This document shows positions 33,010 through 41,803 of a stretch of 64,000 bases of DNA, in pieces; position 1 is the first letter of the stretch; the number at the start of each line of letters is the position of its first letter. The stretch is from DASQPR01 sp963724705. GTDB lineage: Bacteria > Actinomycetota > Actinomycetes > Mycobacteriales > Micromonosporaceae. The notes under the pieces were generated by a model that did no database searches, had not been told where the DNA came from, and worked only from the letters and a program-made list of their open reading frames with translations. The stretch covers positions 1-64,000 of the forward strand of contig CAVRVS010000007.1 of assembly GCA_963724705.1 (NCBI GenBank), given 5' to 3'. The translations under genes and the position numbers were made by a program.

Positions 33010-35529
33010 CTACGACGCCGCGCGCAGCCGGCGGACCTCGCCCTTCGCGGTCCGCTCGGTGTCTGTCTGGGCGGCGAGCCAGGCCTCCAACCGGTCGTAC
33101 GGCAACGGCCGGCTGAATAGGAAGCCCTGACCGATGTCGCAGCCCATGTCGGCCAGCAGGCTGAGCGTGCGCTCGCTTTCGACGCCCTCGGCGACGACAC
33201 GGAGTTCGAAATGGCGGGCGAGGTCGACGACCGCACGAACGATCGCCAGTTCGCCGGGGTCGGTCGCCATGCCCTGCACGAATGATCGGTCGATCTTCAC
33301 TTCGTCGACCGGCAGCCGTCGCAGGTAGGCCAGCGAGGAGTAACCGGTGCCGAAGTCGTCGACCGCGAGCTGTACGCCGATCGCGTCCAGCCGACGGAGC
33401 ACCGGGAGCTGACGATCGGTGTCGCCGGCCGGGCTGTCTTCCTTGATCTCCAGCGTCAACAGATCCGGATCGATCCCGTACTCGTCGAGCAGGGTCGCGA
33501 CCTGATCCGGGAAGTCGTGGTCGACCAAGGACTTGGGCGAAACGTTGACCGAGATCGGCATGGACCGTCCCACCCGGACCCAGTCGCGCGCGCGGCGGAG
33601 CGCCTCGCGTAGGACAAACTCGTTCAGTCGTCCGAGCTGGCCGGTGTGTTCGGCCACGGCGACAAAGTCCTCGGGAGGAACCGGCCCGTGTACGGGGTGC
33701 TCCCAGCGCGCGAGGCATTCGACGCCGACGAGCTGACGGTTATGGAGCAGGACCTTCGGCTGGTAGAAGAGATCGAGGTCGCCGTGTTCGAGGGCGCGGC
33801 GAAGATCGCTCGCGAGCCCCAGACGGCGTACGGACATCGATTCGAGGCTCGGATCGAACAATTGAATCGACGGCGTCTGCGCCTTGGCAGCCTGGGTGGC
33901 GACATCGGCCTGTTGCAGCAACTGCTCCGGATCGGACCCATGATCGGGATGCGCCGACACGCCGACGGCACTGTCAATGTCGATGCGCAGCGAGCCGATC
34001 TCCATCGGCACTTGCAGCGATTGACGGAGCGAGGCTCCGAACGCAAGCGCTGCGTCGGTGTCGGTCATCCGCATCGTTACCGCGAACTTGTCACCGCCGA
34101 TACGACCAACCAGAGCGGCTGCCGGCGACTGCTCGCGGAGTCGCGAAGCGAACTCGACGAGGACCTTGTCTCCGGCGGCGTGACCCAACGACTCGTTAAC
34201 GTCACGGAGCCCATCGACGTCGAACACCAAGACGGCTACGACCTCACCCACTGCGTTGATCTTCACAGCCTCTTCAAGCGCGGCGAGCATTCGGCGACGA
34301 TTGGGCAGCCCGGTCAGCGCGTCATGGTTGGCATCGAATCGCAGGCGATCGACAAGCCGAGAGTTCTCCAAAGTAACGGACGCCTGTGCCGCGACTGTCT
34401 CCATGAGGCGCAGATCGTCGTCGGAAAACGAGAGGGTGCGCATGAGGTGCCCGGCAACTTCGAGAGTGCCGATTACGGTTCCAGCAGACCGCAGCGGAAC
34501 GACGATTACATCTTTCGTGCCGGACTCTCGCAGCGATTCTCGGAGATCGGTGTCGCCGAGCTTGGGCGTCACGACGACCGCTTTGGCGGTCGCCAACGCT
34601 CGCTCTCGAACAAGGGGGGGCGTGGCCGACAGGTCGAGCAGACCGATGTCGTCGAGGCGGGCGGACAGGACCGACTCGGGATATCGCCCGTGCGGAGCGA
34701 GCCAAAGAGTTGCGTATTCCGCGTGCATCAGCCGACGGACACGGCGCAGGAGGACGTCGGTCAGCGTGCCGTCGTACGTGTGCTCGGCCGCCGCACGGGT
34801 CAACTCATAGATCTCGGACAGGTTCTTGTGCTGACGGAGGAACTGGGCGTACGCCCGATAGAGGATCGCGACAGCCGCGGCGAGAACCGCGAGCAAGATC
34901 AAGGACCATTTGCCCTGCTCCAGCACGATGAGCACCGCGACGCCGGCAACCGCGTTGATGAGGCCCGCGCCCAAGCTGGACGTCGCGCTCAGCACCAAGT
35001 CCTCAGTCGCGATCCGACCTTGCACCAACGTGATGACGCAGAGCACGGCGACCAGTGTTATGAAAACGTCCACGACAACGGCCGCGACGAGAATCGCCCA
35101 GGAGCGTGGCGTGACTGTCGCATCTGGTATGTAGAGCGCGACGATCAGACACGCGGCGGCGGTGCCAGCGGCCGCGTTCGCCACGTTGAATACCTGCTTG
35201 ACGGGCGATAGCCCGCGGACTGCGTTGACGATGATCGTTGCCGCTATGCGGACGGCGAAGACGCTAATCGGCGAGAGGTAGTGCAGGGCGAGAAGCAACG
35301 GGATCTCGGTCACCGACATCTGAATGCCGTGCCGCCGGACCTCGATCTGAACGTTTGTGCTTTCGGCCGCCAAGAACAAGGCGAAGAAGATCGCCATCTT
35401 ATATAGGGCGGACACCGCAAAATCGTCGGTGTGCCCGGCGACAAACAGGAACCCGCATGCCACGAACGTCAACGGAATCGTGACGAACCACGCACGCTGC
35501 TGTGCTGCTATAACTCGAGTCACCGGCAT
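33010..35529 (-). CDS. membrane GAF-GGDEF-EAL protein with degenerate GGDEF
   Basis: An 839-aa c-di-GMP-type protein. Residues 1-225 hold about seven membrane helices; 245-390 form a GAF-like sensor; 400-560 a GGDEF domain; 570-815 an EAL domain. The GGDEF signature is GGDKF (478-482), with Lys replacing the catalytic Glu, and LR in place of the usual FK upstream, so cyclase activity is doubtful. The EAL domain reads ECL (604-606) but keeps E694, DDFGTGYSS (724-732), K745 and AEGVE (780-784), so phosphodiesterase activity is plausible. Probably follows the 52-aa peptide gene 33 nt upstream. Confidence 0.93.
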   Translation of the reverse strand: MPVTRVIAAQQRAWFVTIPLTFVACGFLFVAGHTDDFAVSALYKMAIFFALFLAAESTNVQIEVRRHGIQMSVTEIPLLLALHYLSPISVFAVRIAATIIVNAVRGLSPVKQVFNVANAAAGTAAACLIVALYIPDATVTPRSWAILVAAVVVDVFITLVAVLCVITLVQGRIATEDLVLSATSSLGAGLINAVAGVAVLIVLEQGKWSLILLAVLAAAVAILYRAYAQFLRQHKNLSEIYELTRAAAEHTYDGTLTDVLLRRVRRLMHAEYATLWLAPHGRYPESVLSARLDDIGLLDLSATPPLVRERALATAKAVVVTPKLGDTDLRESLRESGTKDVIVVPLRSAGTVIGTLEVAGHLMRTLSFSDDDLRLMETVAAQASVTLENSRLVDRLRFDANHDALTGLPNRRRMLAALEEAVKINAVGEVVAVLVFDVDGLRDVNESLGHAAGDKVLVEFASRLREQSPAAALVGRIGGDKFAVTMRMTDTDAALAFGASLRQSLQVPMEIGSLRIDIDSAVGVSAHPDHGSDPEQLLQQADVATQAAKAQTPSIQLFDPSLESMSVRRLGLASDLRRALEHGDLDLFYQPKVLLHNRQLVGVECLARWEHPVHGPVPPEDFVAVAEHTGQLGRLNEFVLREALRRARDWVRVGRSMPISVNVSPKSLVDHDFPDQVATLLDEYGIDPDLLTLEIKEDSPAGDTDRQLPVLRRLDAIGVQLAVDDFGTGYSSLAYLRRLPVDEVKIDRSFVQGMATDPGELAIVRAVVDLARHFELRVVAEGVESERTLSLLADMGCDIGQGFLFSRPLPYDRLEAWLAAQTDTERTAKGEVRRLRAAS

Positions 35530-35562
35530 CGTGGCATCACCAGCGCTGCCCGGGCGCGAACG

Positions 35563-35721
35563 TTAGCCCAGGGGAGTCGCTTTCGTCCACATCACGTCGG
35601 CCTGCGTTACGGGCGACGACGCTCCGTGGTGCATCGCCACAAAGGCCAAGGTGAGCAGACCGATCGCGAGGACGACGGCCAGGACGACCCGGCGAAGCTG
35701 GGGGGAAGCGAGTGGGAACAT
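35563..35721 (-). CDS. 52-aa single-pass membrane or secreted peptide
   Basis: Small gene directly upstream of the GGDEF-EAL gene. GAGGAG lies 6 nt before the ATG at 35721, a strong ribosome site. The peptide starts MFPLASPQLRR, then a hydrophobic helix VVLAVVLAIGLLTLAFVAM (12-30), then a short tail ending KATPLG. The helix has a basic N-flank, so the tail is likely outside. Thirty-three nt to the next gene suggests an operon. No known family recognised. Confidence 0.65.
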   Translation of the reverse strand: MFPLASPQLRRVVLAVVLAIGLLTLAFVAMHHGASSPVTQADVMWTKATPLG

Positions 35722-35842
35722 TTTCGGCTCCTCGGAAAGGGAGGTGGCTACGCGCTACGAAGGATGCTCGCACATCTACCTGCCCACGAGAACGACGAAA
35801 GGTGCGTCTGTGCGACCAGTACACGTTTGGACATTCTGAAGC

Positions 35843-35881
35843 TGGCCGAACGTCCCACTGCGGGCATCCACCGTTCGGCCA
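35843..35881. promoter_or_regulatory. inverted repeat upstream of the peptide/GGDEF-EAL unit
   Basis: Perfect 10-bp arms TGGCCGAACG (35843-35852) and its complement (35872-35881) with a 19-nt spacer, about 125 nt upstream of the peptide gene. Could be a regulator site. Nothing else is seen in 35722-36023. Confidence 0.4.
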
Positions 35882-36023
35882 TCCACGACCCGTGCCTACG
35901 CTTGACGCGGTCCCATCGCGTCAGCGCTCACGTGTCCGTGGCGCACAATGATGCAACATACGGTGACTGTGCGTATAGCGCAACGCCGACATGGTCCGGT
36001 TCACTCCGACAGACGGACAGGAA

Positions 36024-36062
36024 ATGGCCCCCGACCGGATCACTCCAGCTCGGGGGCCATTT
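36024..36062 (-). terminator. tRNA-Tyr terminator
   Basis: Perfect 12-bp arms (36024-36035 and 36051-36062) with a 15-nt loop, just downstream of tRNA-Tyr; the stem ends in ATT on the transcript. Confidence 0.8.
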
Positions 36063-36072
36063 CATGTGCAGG

Positions 36073-36153
36073 TGGCGGGTGAAGGGTTCGAACCTTCGTA
36101 GCTCTCGCGACGGATTTACAGTCCGCTCCCATTGACCACTCGGGCAACCCGCC
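36073..36153 (-). tRNA. tyrT: tRNA-Tyr (GTA anticodon)
   Basis: 81 nt, class II: acceptor GGCGGGT/ACCCGCC, anticodon loop CTGTAAA (GTA), a long variable arm, T-loop GTTCGAACC, discriminator A. CCA is not encoded. Confidence 0.95.
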
Positions 36154-36290
36154 GTGCACTGCTGCCGACCGCTCGCGTCGGCAGCGGAAGCAAGGATAGC
36201 GGTAGCCCCGGGGTGCCGCGCAAACGGGTAGCGCCAACACTCCGTATCGTTCCATAGCGGGCACGACATCCACGGGAAAGGGAGTAGGCA

Positions 36291-36782
36291 GTGGCGGATC
36301 CATCGTTCGACATCGTCAGCAAGGTCGATCGGCAGGAGCTCGACAACGCCGTGAACCAGGCGAGCAAGGAGCTCGGCACGCGTTTCGACTTCCGCGGCAC
36401 GGGTGCCGAGGTCACCCTGTCCGGTGACAGCGCCGTGGCGATCCAGGCCGAGACCGAGGACCGGGTCCGTGCCGCGCTTGAGGTTCTGAAGGAAAAGCTC
36501 GTCAAGCGCAACATCTCGCTGAAGTCACTCGATGCCGGCGAGCCGCGGCAGTCCGGGAAGACGTACAAGATCGACTGCAAGATCATCCAGGGCATCGACT
36601 CGGACAAGGCGAAGCTGATCAGCAAGAAGATCCGCGACGAAGGGCCGAAGGGCGTACAGGCGCAGATCCAAGGTGACCAACTCCGCGTGACCGGCAAGAA
36701 GCGCGACGACCTCCAGGCCGTGATCGCGATTCTCAAGCAGGCCGATGTCGGGGTAGCGCTGCAGTTCACGAACTATCGCTGA
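36291..36782 (+). CDS. yajQ: YajQ family nucleotide-binding protein
   Basis: A 163-aa UPF0234/YajQ protein with the family N-terminus PSFDIVSKVDRQELDNAVNQ and the segment KLISKKIRDEGPKGVQAQIQ and ends LQFTNYR. YajQ-family proteins bind nucleotides, and a Xanthomonas member is a c-di-GMP effector. GTG start with GGGAAAGGGAG upstream. Convergent with htpX. The nearby GGDEF-EAL gene makes a c-di-GMP role attractive but this is inference. Confidence 0.95.
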   Translation: MADPSFDIVSKVDRQELDNAVNQASKELGTRFDFRGTGAEVTLSGDSAVAIQAETEDRVRAALEVLKEKLVKRNISLKSLDAGEPRQSGKTYKIDCKIIQGIDSDKAKLISKKIRDEGPKGVQAQIQGDQLRVTGKKRDDLQAVIAILKQADVGVALQFTNYR

Positions 36783-36820
36783 GCCCTCGGCTGCCCCTCG
36801 CCCGCAAGCCTGGCGCGCCG

Positions 36821-36886
36821 ATGATCCACCGCGGTGGACGATCGCGGCCGTTCGAGCGACCGTCATCGTCCACCAGAGTGGATCAT
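36821..36886. repeat. paired palindromic intergenic element, copy 2
   Basis: Inverted arms at 36823-36839 and 36868-36884 (consensus GATCCACnnnGGTGGAC), 28 nt apart, flanked by ATGATCC/GGATCAT. Same architecture and spacing as 25192-25258. Lies between convergent yajQ and htpX. Confidence 0.7.
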
Positions 36887-36954
36887 GCGAGCCCGTTGCC
36901 GGATCATGACTGCGGCCGGCGGCGGATCACGATCCGGACAACTGCGAAAGCAAC

Positions 36955-36985
36955 GGCCGGCCTCGACAATGCGTCGAGGCCGGCC
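36955..36985. terminator. bidirectional terminator between yajQ and htpX
   Basis: Perfect 13-bp arms (36955-36967 and 36973-36985) with a 5-nt loop; followed by GGTTT on the plus strand, 21 nt before the htpX stop. Confidence 0.8.
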
Positions 36986-37005
36986 GGTTTACCGGATGGA
37001 TTCCG

Positions 37006-37893
37006 TTAGCTCTGGTACTGCTGCACCGGGCCGGGACCCCTGGTCAGCGCCATCTTCTCCAGTCGGGCGATCCGCTCGGCCATCGGCGGGTGCGTCGCGA
37101 ACAGGCTGCCCATGCCGCGTGCCCGGAACGGGTTCGCGATCATGAGGTGCGACGTGGTGGCGACCCGACTCTCCGGGTTCAGCGGCATCGCCTGCGCACC
37201 CATCTCGATCTTCTTCAGCGCACTGGCCAGCGCAAGCGGGTCGTTGGTGAGCGTCGCGCCAGACTGATCGGCCTGGTATTCACGGCTCCGGCTGATCGAC
37301 AGCTGGATCAGCGTCGCCGCGATCGGGCCGAGGATGAGCATCAGTAGCGCGCCGAAGATGCCGGGGCCGTTGTCGTCGTCGTCCGAGCCGCCGAAGAAGA
37401 ACGCGAACTGGGCGACCAACGTGATGAAGCCACCGAGCGCGCCGGCCACCGACGAGATCAGAATGTCGCGGTTGTACACGTGCGACAGCTCGTGGCCGAG
37501 CACACCCCGCAGCTCCCGCTCGGTGAGCATGCCGACGATTCCCTCGGTCACGCAGACGGCCGCGTGGCGCGGGTTGCGACCGGTGGCGAACGCGTTGGGC
37601 TGCTGCGTCGGGCTCACGTACAGCCGCGGCATCGGCTGGCGGGCCTGCTGCGACAAGTCACGAACGATGGCGTAGAGCCGGGGCGCCTCCGCCTCGGAGA
37701 CCGGACGCGCGCCCATGGAACGCAGCGCGATCTTGTCAGAGTAGAAATACGAGACGCCGTTGATGCCCAGCGCCACAATGAACGCAATGATCAAGCCGCC
37801 GGATCCGCCGAACAGGTAGCCGATCCCCAGAATGATTGCGGTCAGCAAACCCAGCAGGGCCGCCGTCTTCAGTCCGTTATACGACCGGTACAC
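37006..37893 (-). CDS. htpX: M48 zinc metalloprotease HtpX
   Basis: HtpX is a membrane protease in envelope quality control. The 295-aa protein has two N-terminal helices (about 11-48), the zinc motif HELSH (134-138) with Glu205 in SREYQAD as third ligand, and two more hydrophobic segments (about 145-168, 179-200). All catalytic residues are present. In Streptomyces, as I recall, an htpX gene lies beside an incomplete second complex I cluster, relevant to the nuo-like genes that follow here. Confidence 0.95.
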   Translation of the reverse strand: MYRSYNGLKTAALLGLLTAIILGIGYLFGGSGGLIIAFIVALGINGVSYFYSDKIALRSMGARPVSEAEAPRLYAIVRDLSQQARQPMPRLYVSPTQQPNAFATGRNPRHAAVCVTEGIVGMLTERELRGVLGHELSHVYNRDILISSVAGALGGFITLVAQFAFFFGGSDDDDNGPGIFGALLMLILGPIAATLIQLSISRSREYQADQSGATLTNDPLALASALKKIEMGAQAMPLNPESRVATTSHLMIANPFRARGMGSLFATHPPMAERIARLEKMALTRGPGPVQQYQS

Positions 37894-38064
37894 CTTTTCT
37901 CCTATCGGATGCGAACCGGATTCTTATCAGTCAACACCCTTGCGTCCACCCAGTGTTCCGCACGACGCCGTGACACAGCTGGAACTAACCTGAGAAAAAC
38001 CTGAGGATCCTAGGGTACGGACTTGCCACGACGCTCGCCACCCGAGTAAAAGCCGCCGGCCGGG

Positions 38065-38526
38065 TCAGCGAGCGGCGCGACGTGCGGCGGCCGCCTCCTC
38101 TTTGGCCGGCTCCCCCAGCGGGTCATGCACGGGTGGCGCCGGAACCGAGGCCATCCACCCGCCCAGCGTGTCCCGCTCGTGGAGCAGCCCCCGGATGTCG
38201 AACTCGGCGTAGTCGAACTCGGGCGCCCAGAACAACGCGTCGAACGGGCACGCCTCGATGCAGATGCCGCAGTACATGCACAGCGAGAAGTCGATCGCGA
38301 ACCGGTCGAGCACATTGCGTTGCCGCGGACGGCTCGCACCGGGGACGATGACCTCCTCCTTGTGCGAGTCGATGTAGATGCACCAGTCCGGGCATTCACG
38401 CGCGCACAGCATGCACACGGTGCAGTTCTCTTCGAGCAGGCCGATGACACCGCGTGAGCGAGCCGGCAGGTCGGGCTCGATGCTCAGGTCCGGAACGGAA
38501 TGCGCCGCGGTCATGCCCTCCATCAT
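38065..38526 (-). CDS. nuoI: NuoI-like protein with two [4Fe-4S] clusters
   Basis: A 153-aa protein with two complete ferredoxin motifs: C35-x2-C38-x2-C41-x3-C45-P and C83-x2-C86-x2-C89-x3-C93-P. The sequence between them and the ending FDYAEFDIRGLLHE resemble actinobacterial NADH-quinone oxidoreductase subunit I. No other complex I gene is adjacent except the NuoC-like one at 41169-41762. It may now act as a free electron carrier. Start may be the first, second or fifth codon Met; none has an ideally spaced ribosome site. Confidence 0.85.
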   Translation of the reverse strand: MMEGMTAAHSVPDLSIEPDLPARSRGVIGLLEENCTVCMLCARECPDWCIYIDSHKEEVIVPGASRPRQRNVLDRFAIDFSLCMYCGICIEACPFDALFWAPEFDYAEFDIRGLLHERDTLGGWMASVPAPPVHDPLGEPAKEEAAAARRAAR

Positions 38527-38741
38527 CGCAGGCCGTCGTTGCGGCGAGGCCGGTGCTCGTCATCGCCTCGCATCGGGCGCGCGCCGGCCCTCGCCCCGGA
38601 CACTGCGCCACCATCATCCGCAATCTTGAAGCGGCAAGCGTTCTACGACGCCATGATCAGGACCTCCGTGCCTCCAGGTCACGGATCGTGGGAAGGTCGG
38701 CGCGACAACCGGACCTGATGATCCGTACGGATCGGGTCGAC

Positions 38742-39242
38742 CTACGGCTGGTGATCAGCCAACCGGTCGAGGAGCTGGGCCGCGATCCGTACGATCTCCC
38801 GCTCGGCCGCCGTCAGTTCGGCGTCCATCGCGTCGACGAGCCACGAGGTCTGCGTGGCGCCGTGTTGGCGGAGGACCTCGCGACCGGCCTCGGTGATGTC
38901 CAGCAGCACCTGCCGCCCATCGGCCGGATGATCCCGACGGCTGACCAGGCCCTGCTCCTCAAGCGAGGCGAACACTCGGGTCAAGGACTGCGGCTGGGTG
39001 TGTTCGGCATCGGCGAGCGCTTTCGGAGTGGCAGTGCCGCCTCGGTAGAGCCGGGACAGCAGCGCGATGCCCGTCACGCTCACGCCGTGCGGCTGGCGCT
39101 GGGCCTGGAGACGTCGGGCCAGACGTACCACTCCCTCACGAACCTGGCGTGCCGCCGCGGCGCGCTCGCGGGCGACCGCGGCCGCCAGCACCGCGTCGGC
39201 CGCGGCCTCGGCCAGCGCTCGACCGACCGGATCGGGAGTCAT
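38742..39242 (-). CDS. MarR-family transcriptional regulator
   Basis: A 166-aa winged-helix protein: helix-turn-helix in TPKALADAEHTQPQSLTRVF, wing in SRRDHPADGRQVLLDITEAG. MarR proteins bind short palindromes and release on ligand. Its start overlaps the ABC exporter stop by 4 nt, so the exporter and regulator are one operon, and an inverted repeat upstream of the exporter is a candidate operator. Ligand unknown. Confidence 0.92.
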   Translation of the reverse strand: MTPDPVGRALAEAAADAVLAAAVARERAAAARQVREGVVRLARRLQAQRQPHGVSVTGIALLSRLYRGGTATPKALADAEHTQPQSLTRVFASLEEQGLVSRRDHPADGRQVLLDITEAGREVLRQHGATQTSWLVDAMDAELTAAEREIVRIAAQLLDRLADHQP

Positions 39243-41044
39243 GCCCGAGCCAGCGCGGCGTATCGACCGTCGAGCGCGATGAGCTCTTCGTGGGTGCCGC
39301 GCTCCACGATCCGGCCGTGATCGAGCACCACGATCTGGTCAGCCCGGACGATCGTCGACAGCCGATGGGCGATCACCATGGTCGTCCGTCCCTTCGCGAG
39401 CTCGTCCAGGGCCGATTGCACCGCGCGCTCCGTTCGAGTGTCCAGCGCGCTCGTCGCCTCGTCGAGGACAAGTACGGGCGGGTTGCGCAACACCATCCGG
39501 GCGATCGCGAGGCGCTGCCGTTCACCACCGGAAAAGCGATAGCCGCGCTCCCCGACCATCGTGTCGTAGCCCTCCGGCAAGCCGGCCAGCAGATCGTGGA
39601 TATGCGCGGCCCGCGCCGCGGCTTCGAGTTCGGCGTCGGTCGCTTCGGGCGCCGCGAGCAGGAGATTCTCGCGAACGGACGCATGGAGAAGGTACGTCTC
39701 CTGTGCGACCAGACCGACCGTGTGCGACAGCGATTGGAGGTTGACGTCACGGATATCGGTGCCATCGATCGTGATCGTGCCGGACTCCGGTTCGTAGAGT
39801 CTCGTCACCAGATAACCCAAGCTGGTCTTGCCCGAGCCGGTCGCGCCAACGATCGCGGTAACCGTGCCGGCCGGCACGACGAGATCAATGCCGTCGAGCG
39901 TGAGCCGGTCGGCGCCCTCGTAGCGGAAGCTCACACCCCGGAACTCGACGCGGCCAGCAGTGGCTCGGAGGCTGCCCGCGCCGGCGACATCGGTGATATC
40001 GACCGGGAGGTCGAGCACATCGAAGATCCGCCCGAACAGCGCCATCGACGTCGACGCCGCCTGGCCGATGCCCTGGATCGAGCTGGCCGGCAACACAAAA
40101 CGGTTGAGCATGCTGGTGAACGCGACCACGGTGCCCAGCGTCGTTGGTGAACCGCCGTGGGTGAGCTCGATGCCGGCGATCCAGTACGCGAGTGCCGGCA
40201 CGATCGTCAACGCAGCACCCCGCGTCGCCAGCCGCCAGCGGCCGGCCAGCACCGCAGCCAGATCGAACTTCGAAATCTCGGCCGACCGCGCGGCGAACCG
40301 CCGCTGCATCTCGCCACCCAGGCCCATGGTCTTCGACAGCAACACCCCGGGTACGGACAGCGTTTCCTCCACCGTCGACGTCAACGCGGCCATGCTCCGT
40401 TGGCGGTTTCGCGCGATCTGCCGGCGCTGGCCGCCGAGGCGGAACGTGACCAAGAGGTAGAGCGGGATCAACACGAGCCCGACCAGGGCCAGCTGCCAAT
40501 CGAGGATAAGCAGGGCCACCGCGATCGCGACCGCTTGCGTCGCCGACTGGACCGTTGCCGTCGCCGTGTTCGTCAGAACGTTGTCGACTCCACCGACGTC
40601 GTTGATCACGCGGGACAAGACGTCACCCGTCTTCGTGCGGGTGAAGAACGACAGTGACAGGCGCTGCAGGTGGCCGTACACCGCGACGCGCAACTCATGC
40701 ATAACGCGTTGGCCGATCACAGTCGCGAGCTGAGTCGTCCACACGCCGAGTGCACTGCTGGCGACCGCCGCCGCGATCATTCCCAGCGCCAGCTCGCTGA
40801 TCAGCACAAGGTTGCGCTCGGGAAGGCCCTTGTCCAGGATCGCGCGGAGCAGAAATGGCGAGATCACTCCGACCACCGACCGTACGAGCACCGCCGCCAA
40901 CAGCAGCGTCATGAGCCCGCGGTGCGGCCGGAACAACCGGACAATGCGCCGGACCGACACCTTCCGGGGCGGCTCGTGGTCGGCCGGAAGACGCGTGCCG
41001 GCGGCGTCGGGGCGTGGCTCGGTCGCGACAGTCATACGCGACAC
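39239..41044 (-). CDS. ABC exporter, fused membrane and ATPase domains
   Basis: A 601-aa half-transporter of the multidrug/lipid exporter class. Six membrane helices lie in residues about 40-330. The ATPase domain has Walker A GATGSGKTS, signature FSGGERQRLAIAR, Walker B VLVLDEATSALD and H-loop IAHRLST. It would act as a homodimer. Co-transcribed with the downstream MarR gene, which fits drug-induced export; substrate unknown. Confidence 0.93.
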   Translation of the reverse strand: MSRMTVATEPRPDAAGTRLPADHEPPRKVSVRRIVRLFRPHRGLMTLLLAAVLVRSVVGVISPFLLRAILDKGLPERNLVLISELALGMIAAAVASSALGVWTTQLATVIGQRVMHELRVAVYGHLQRLSLSFFTRTKTGDVLSRVINDVGGVDNVLTNTATATVQSATQAVAIAVALLILDWQLALVGLVLIPLYLLVTFRLGGQRRQIARNRQRSMAALTSTVEETLSVPGVLLSKTMGLGGEMQRRFAARSAEISKFDLAAVLAGRWRLATRGAALTIVPALAYWIAGIELTHGGSPTTLGTVVAFTSMLNRFVLPASSIQGIGQAASTSMALFGRIFDVLDLPVDITDVAGAGSLRATAGRVEFRGVSFRYEGADRLTLDGIDLVVPAGTVTAIVGATGSGKTSLGYLVTRLYEPESGTITIDGTDIRDVNLQSLSHTVGLVAQETYLLHASVRENLLLAAPEATDAELEAAARAAHIHDLLAGLPEGYDTMVGERGYRFSGGERQRLAIARMVLRNPPVLVLDEATSALDTRTERAVQSALDELAKGRTTMVIAHRLSTIVRADQIVVLDHGRIVERGTHEELIALDGRYAALARA

Positions 41045-41077
41045 CTTATGACTGGCCCGTGAATATCCGTCAAGCGG

Positions 41078-41101
41078 TTATCAGATGGCTCACATCGATA
41101 A
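41078..41101. promoter_or_regulatory. candidate operator of the MarR-ABC operon
   Basis: Imperfect dyad TTATCaGATG-gctca-CATCGATAA (one extra base in the left arm), 34 nt upstream of the exporter start. The size and AT-rich content suit a MarR-family site; assignment is inference. Confidence 0.45.
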
Positions 41102-41168
41102 GGCAGCGCTTACTATCGCGCTCGCACCCGCGTGGGCGGATGCACCGCCGGTCCGGTAGCACCGCTCG

Positions 41169-41762
41169 TTACGCGGGCCCCCACTGACCGGGCTCAGGGA
41201 CGCCGGGCGGCCGCATCGGGGCACGCCGGGACCCGGATTCGGGAGCGGCATCGGACTCGCCCGGCTCCTTGGCCCCCGGCCATGCCTTCGCCACTCGGGA
41301 CGCCAACACGAAGTCCTTACGCAGCGGATGCCCTTCGAATCCCGGCGGCAAGAGCAACGGCGCCAGATCCGGGTGGCCGACGAAGTCGATGGCGAACATC
41401 TCGTACGTCTCCCGCTCGCTCCAGCCCGCTCCCGGGTAGATGTCGATGATCGAGGCCAGGCTCGGCGCGTCGCGGGGCACCCGGGTACGGAGCAGAACCC
41501 CGTACCGCTGGCTGGTTGACCAGACGTGTGCGACCACCGTGAGGCCCGCATCGAGCTCGTCCACGGCGGAGAGCCAGTCGAAGAAGTCGCAGCCGAGACC
41601 GTCCCGCGCGGCCGTGACCACGGCGGACCATTGCTCCGGCGCGACATCGACCGTCGCGCGCGACCACGGCCCGCCGCCGGACACGCTCACCGAGGCACCA
41701 TCGACGAGGTCGGCCAGGCGCGCCCCGAGAACGGACGGACCCGCATCGCCGGCACTCGACAT
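41169..41762 (-). CDS. nuoC: NuoC-like subunit (30 kDa subunit of complex I)
   Basis: A 197-aa protein with the NuoC signature ERETYEMFAIDFVGHPDLAP and LLLPPGFEGHPLRKDF followed by VLASRVAKAWPGAKEPGES. It normally sits in the peripheral arm with NuoB and NuoD, which are absent from the window. Together with the NuoI-like gene it looks like a remnant of a complex I locus. Divergent from the gene at 41804, 41 nt away. Confidence 0.88.
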   Translation of the reverse strand: MSSAGDAGPSVLGARLADLVDGASVSVSGGGPWSRATVDVAPEQWSAVVTAARDGLGCDFFDWLSAVDELDAGLTVVAHVWSTSQRYGVLLRTRVPRDAPSLASIIDIYPGAGWSERETYEMFAIDFVGHPDLAPLLLPPGFEGHPLRKDFVLASRVAKAWPGAKEPGESDAAPESGSRRAPMRPPGVPEPGQWGPA

Positions 41763-41803
41763 GCCCGCATCGTAAACGCGTCGCCGTGGGGCAGGATGGG
41801 GGC

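Noticed and set aside
35537..35824. 95-codon minus-strand frame overlapping the 52-aa peptide gene
   Set aside because: Arg-rich, no ribosome site, and out of frame with the peptide that has one.
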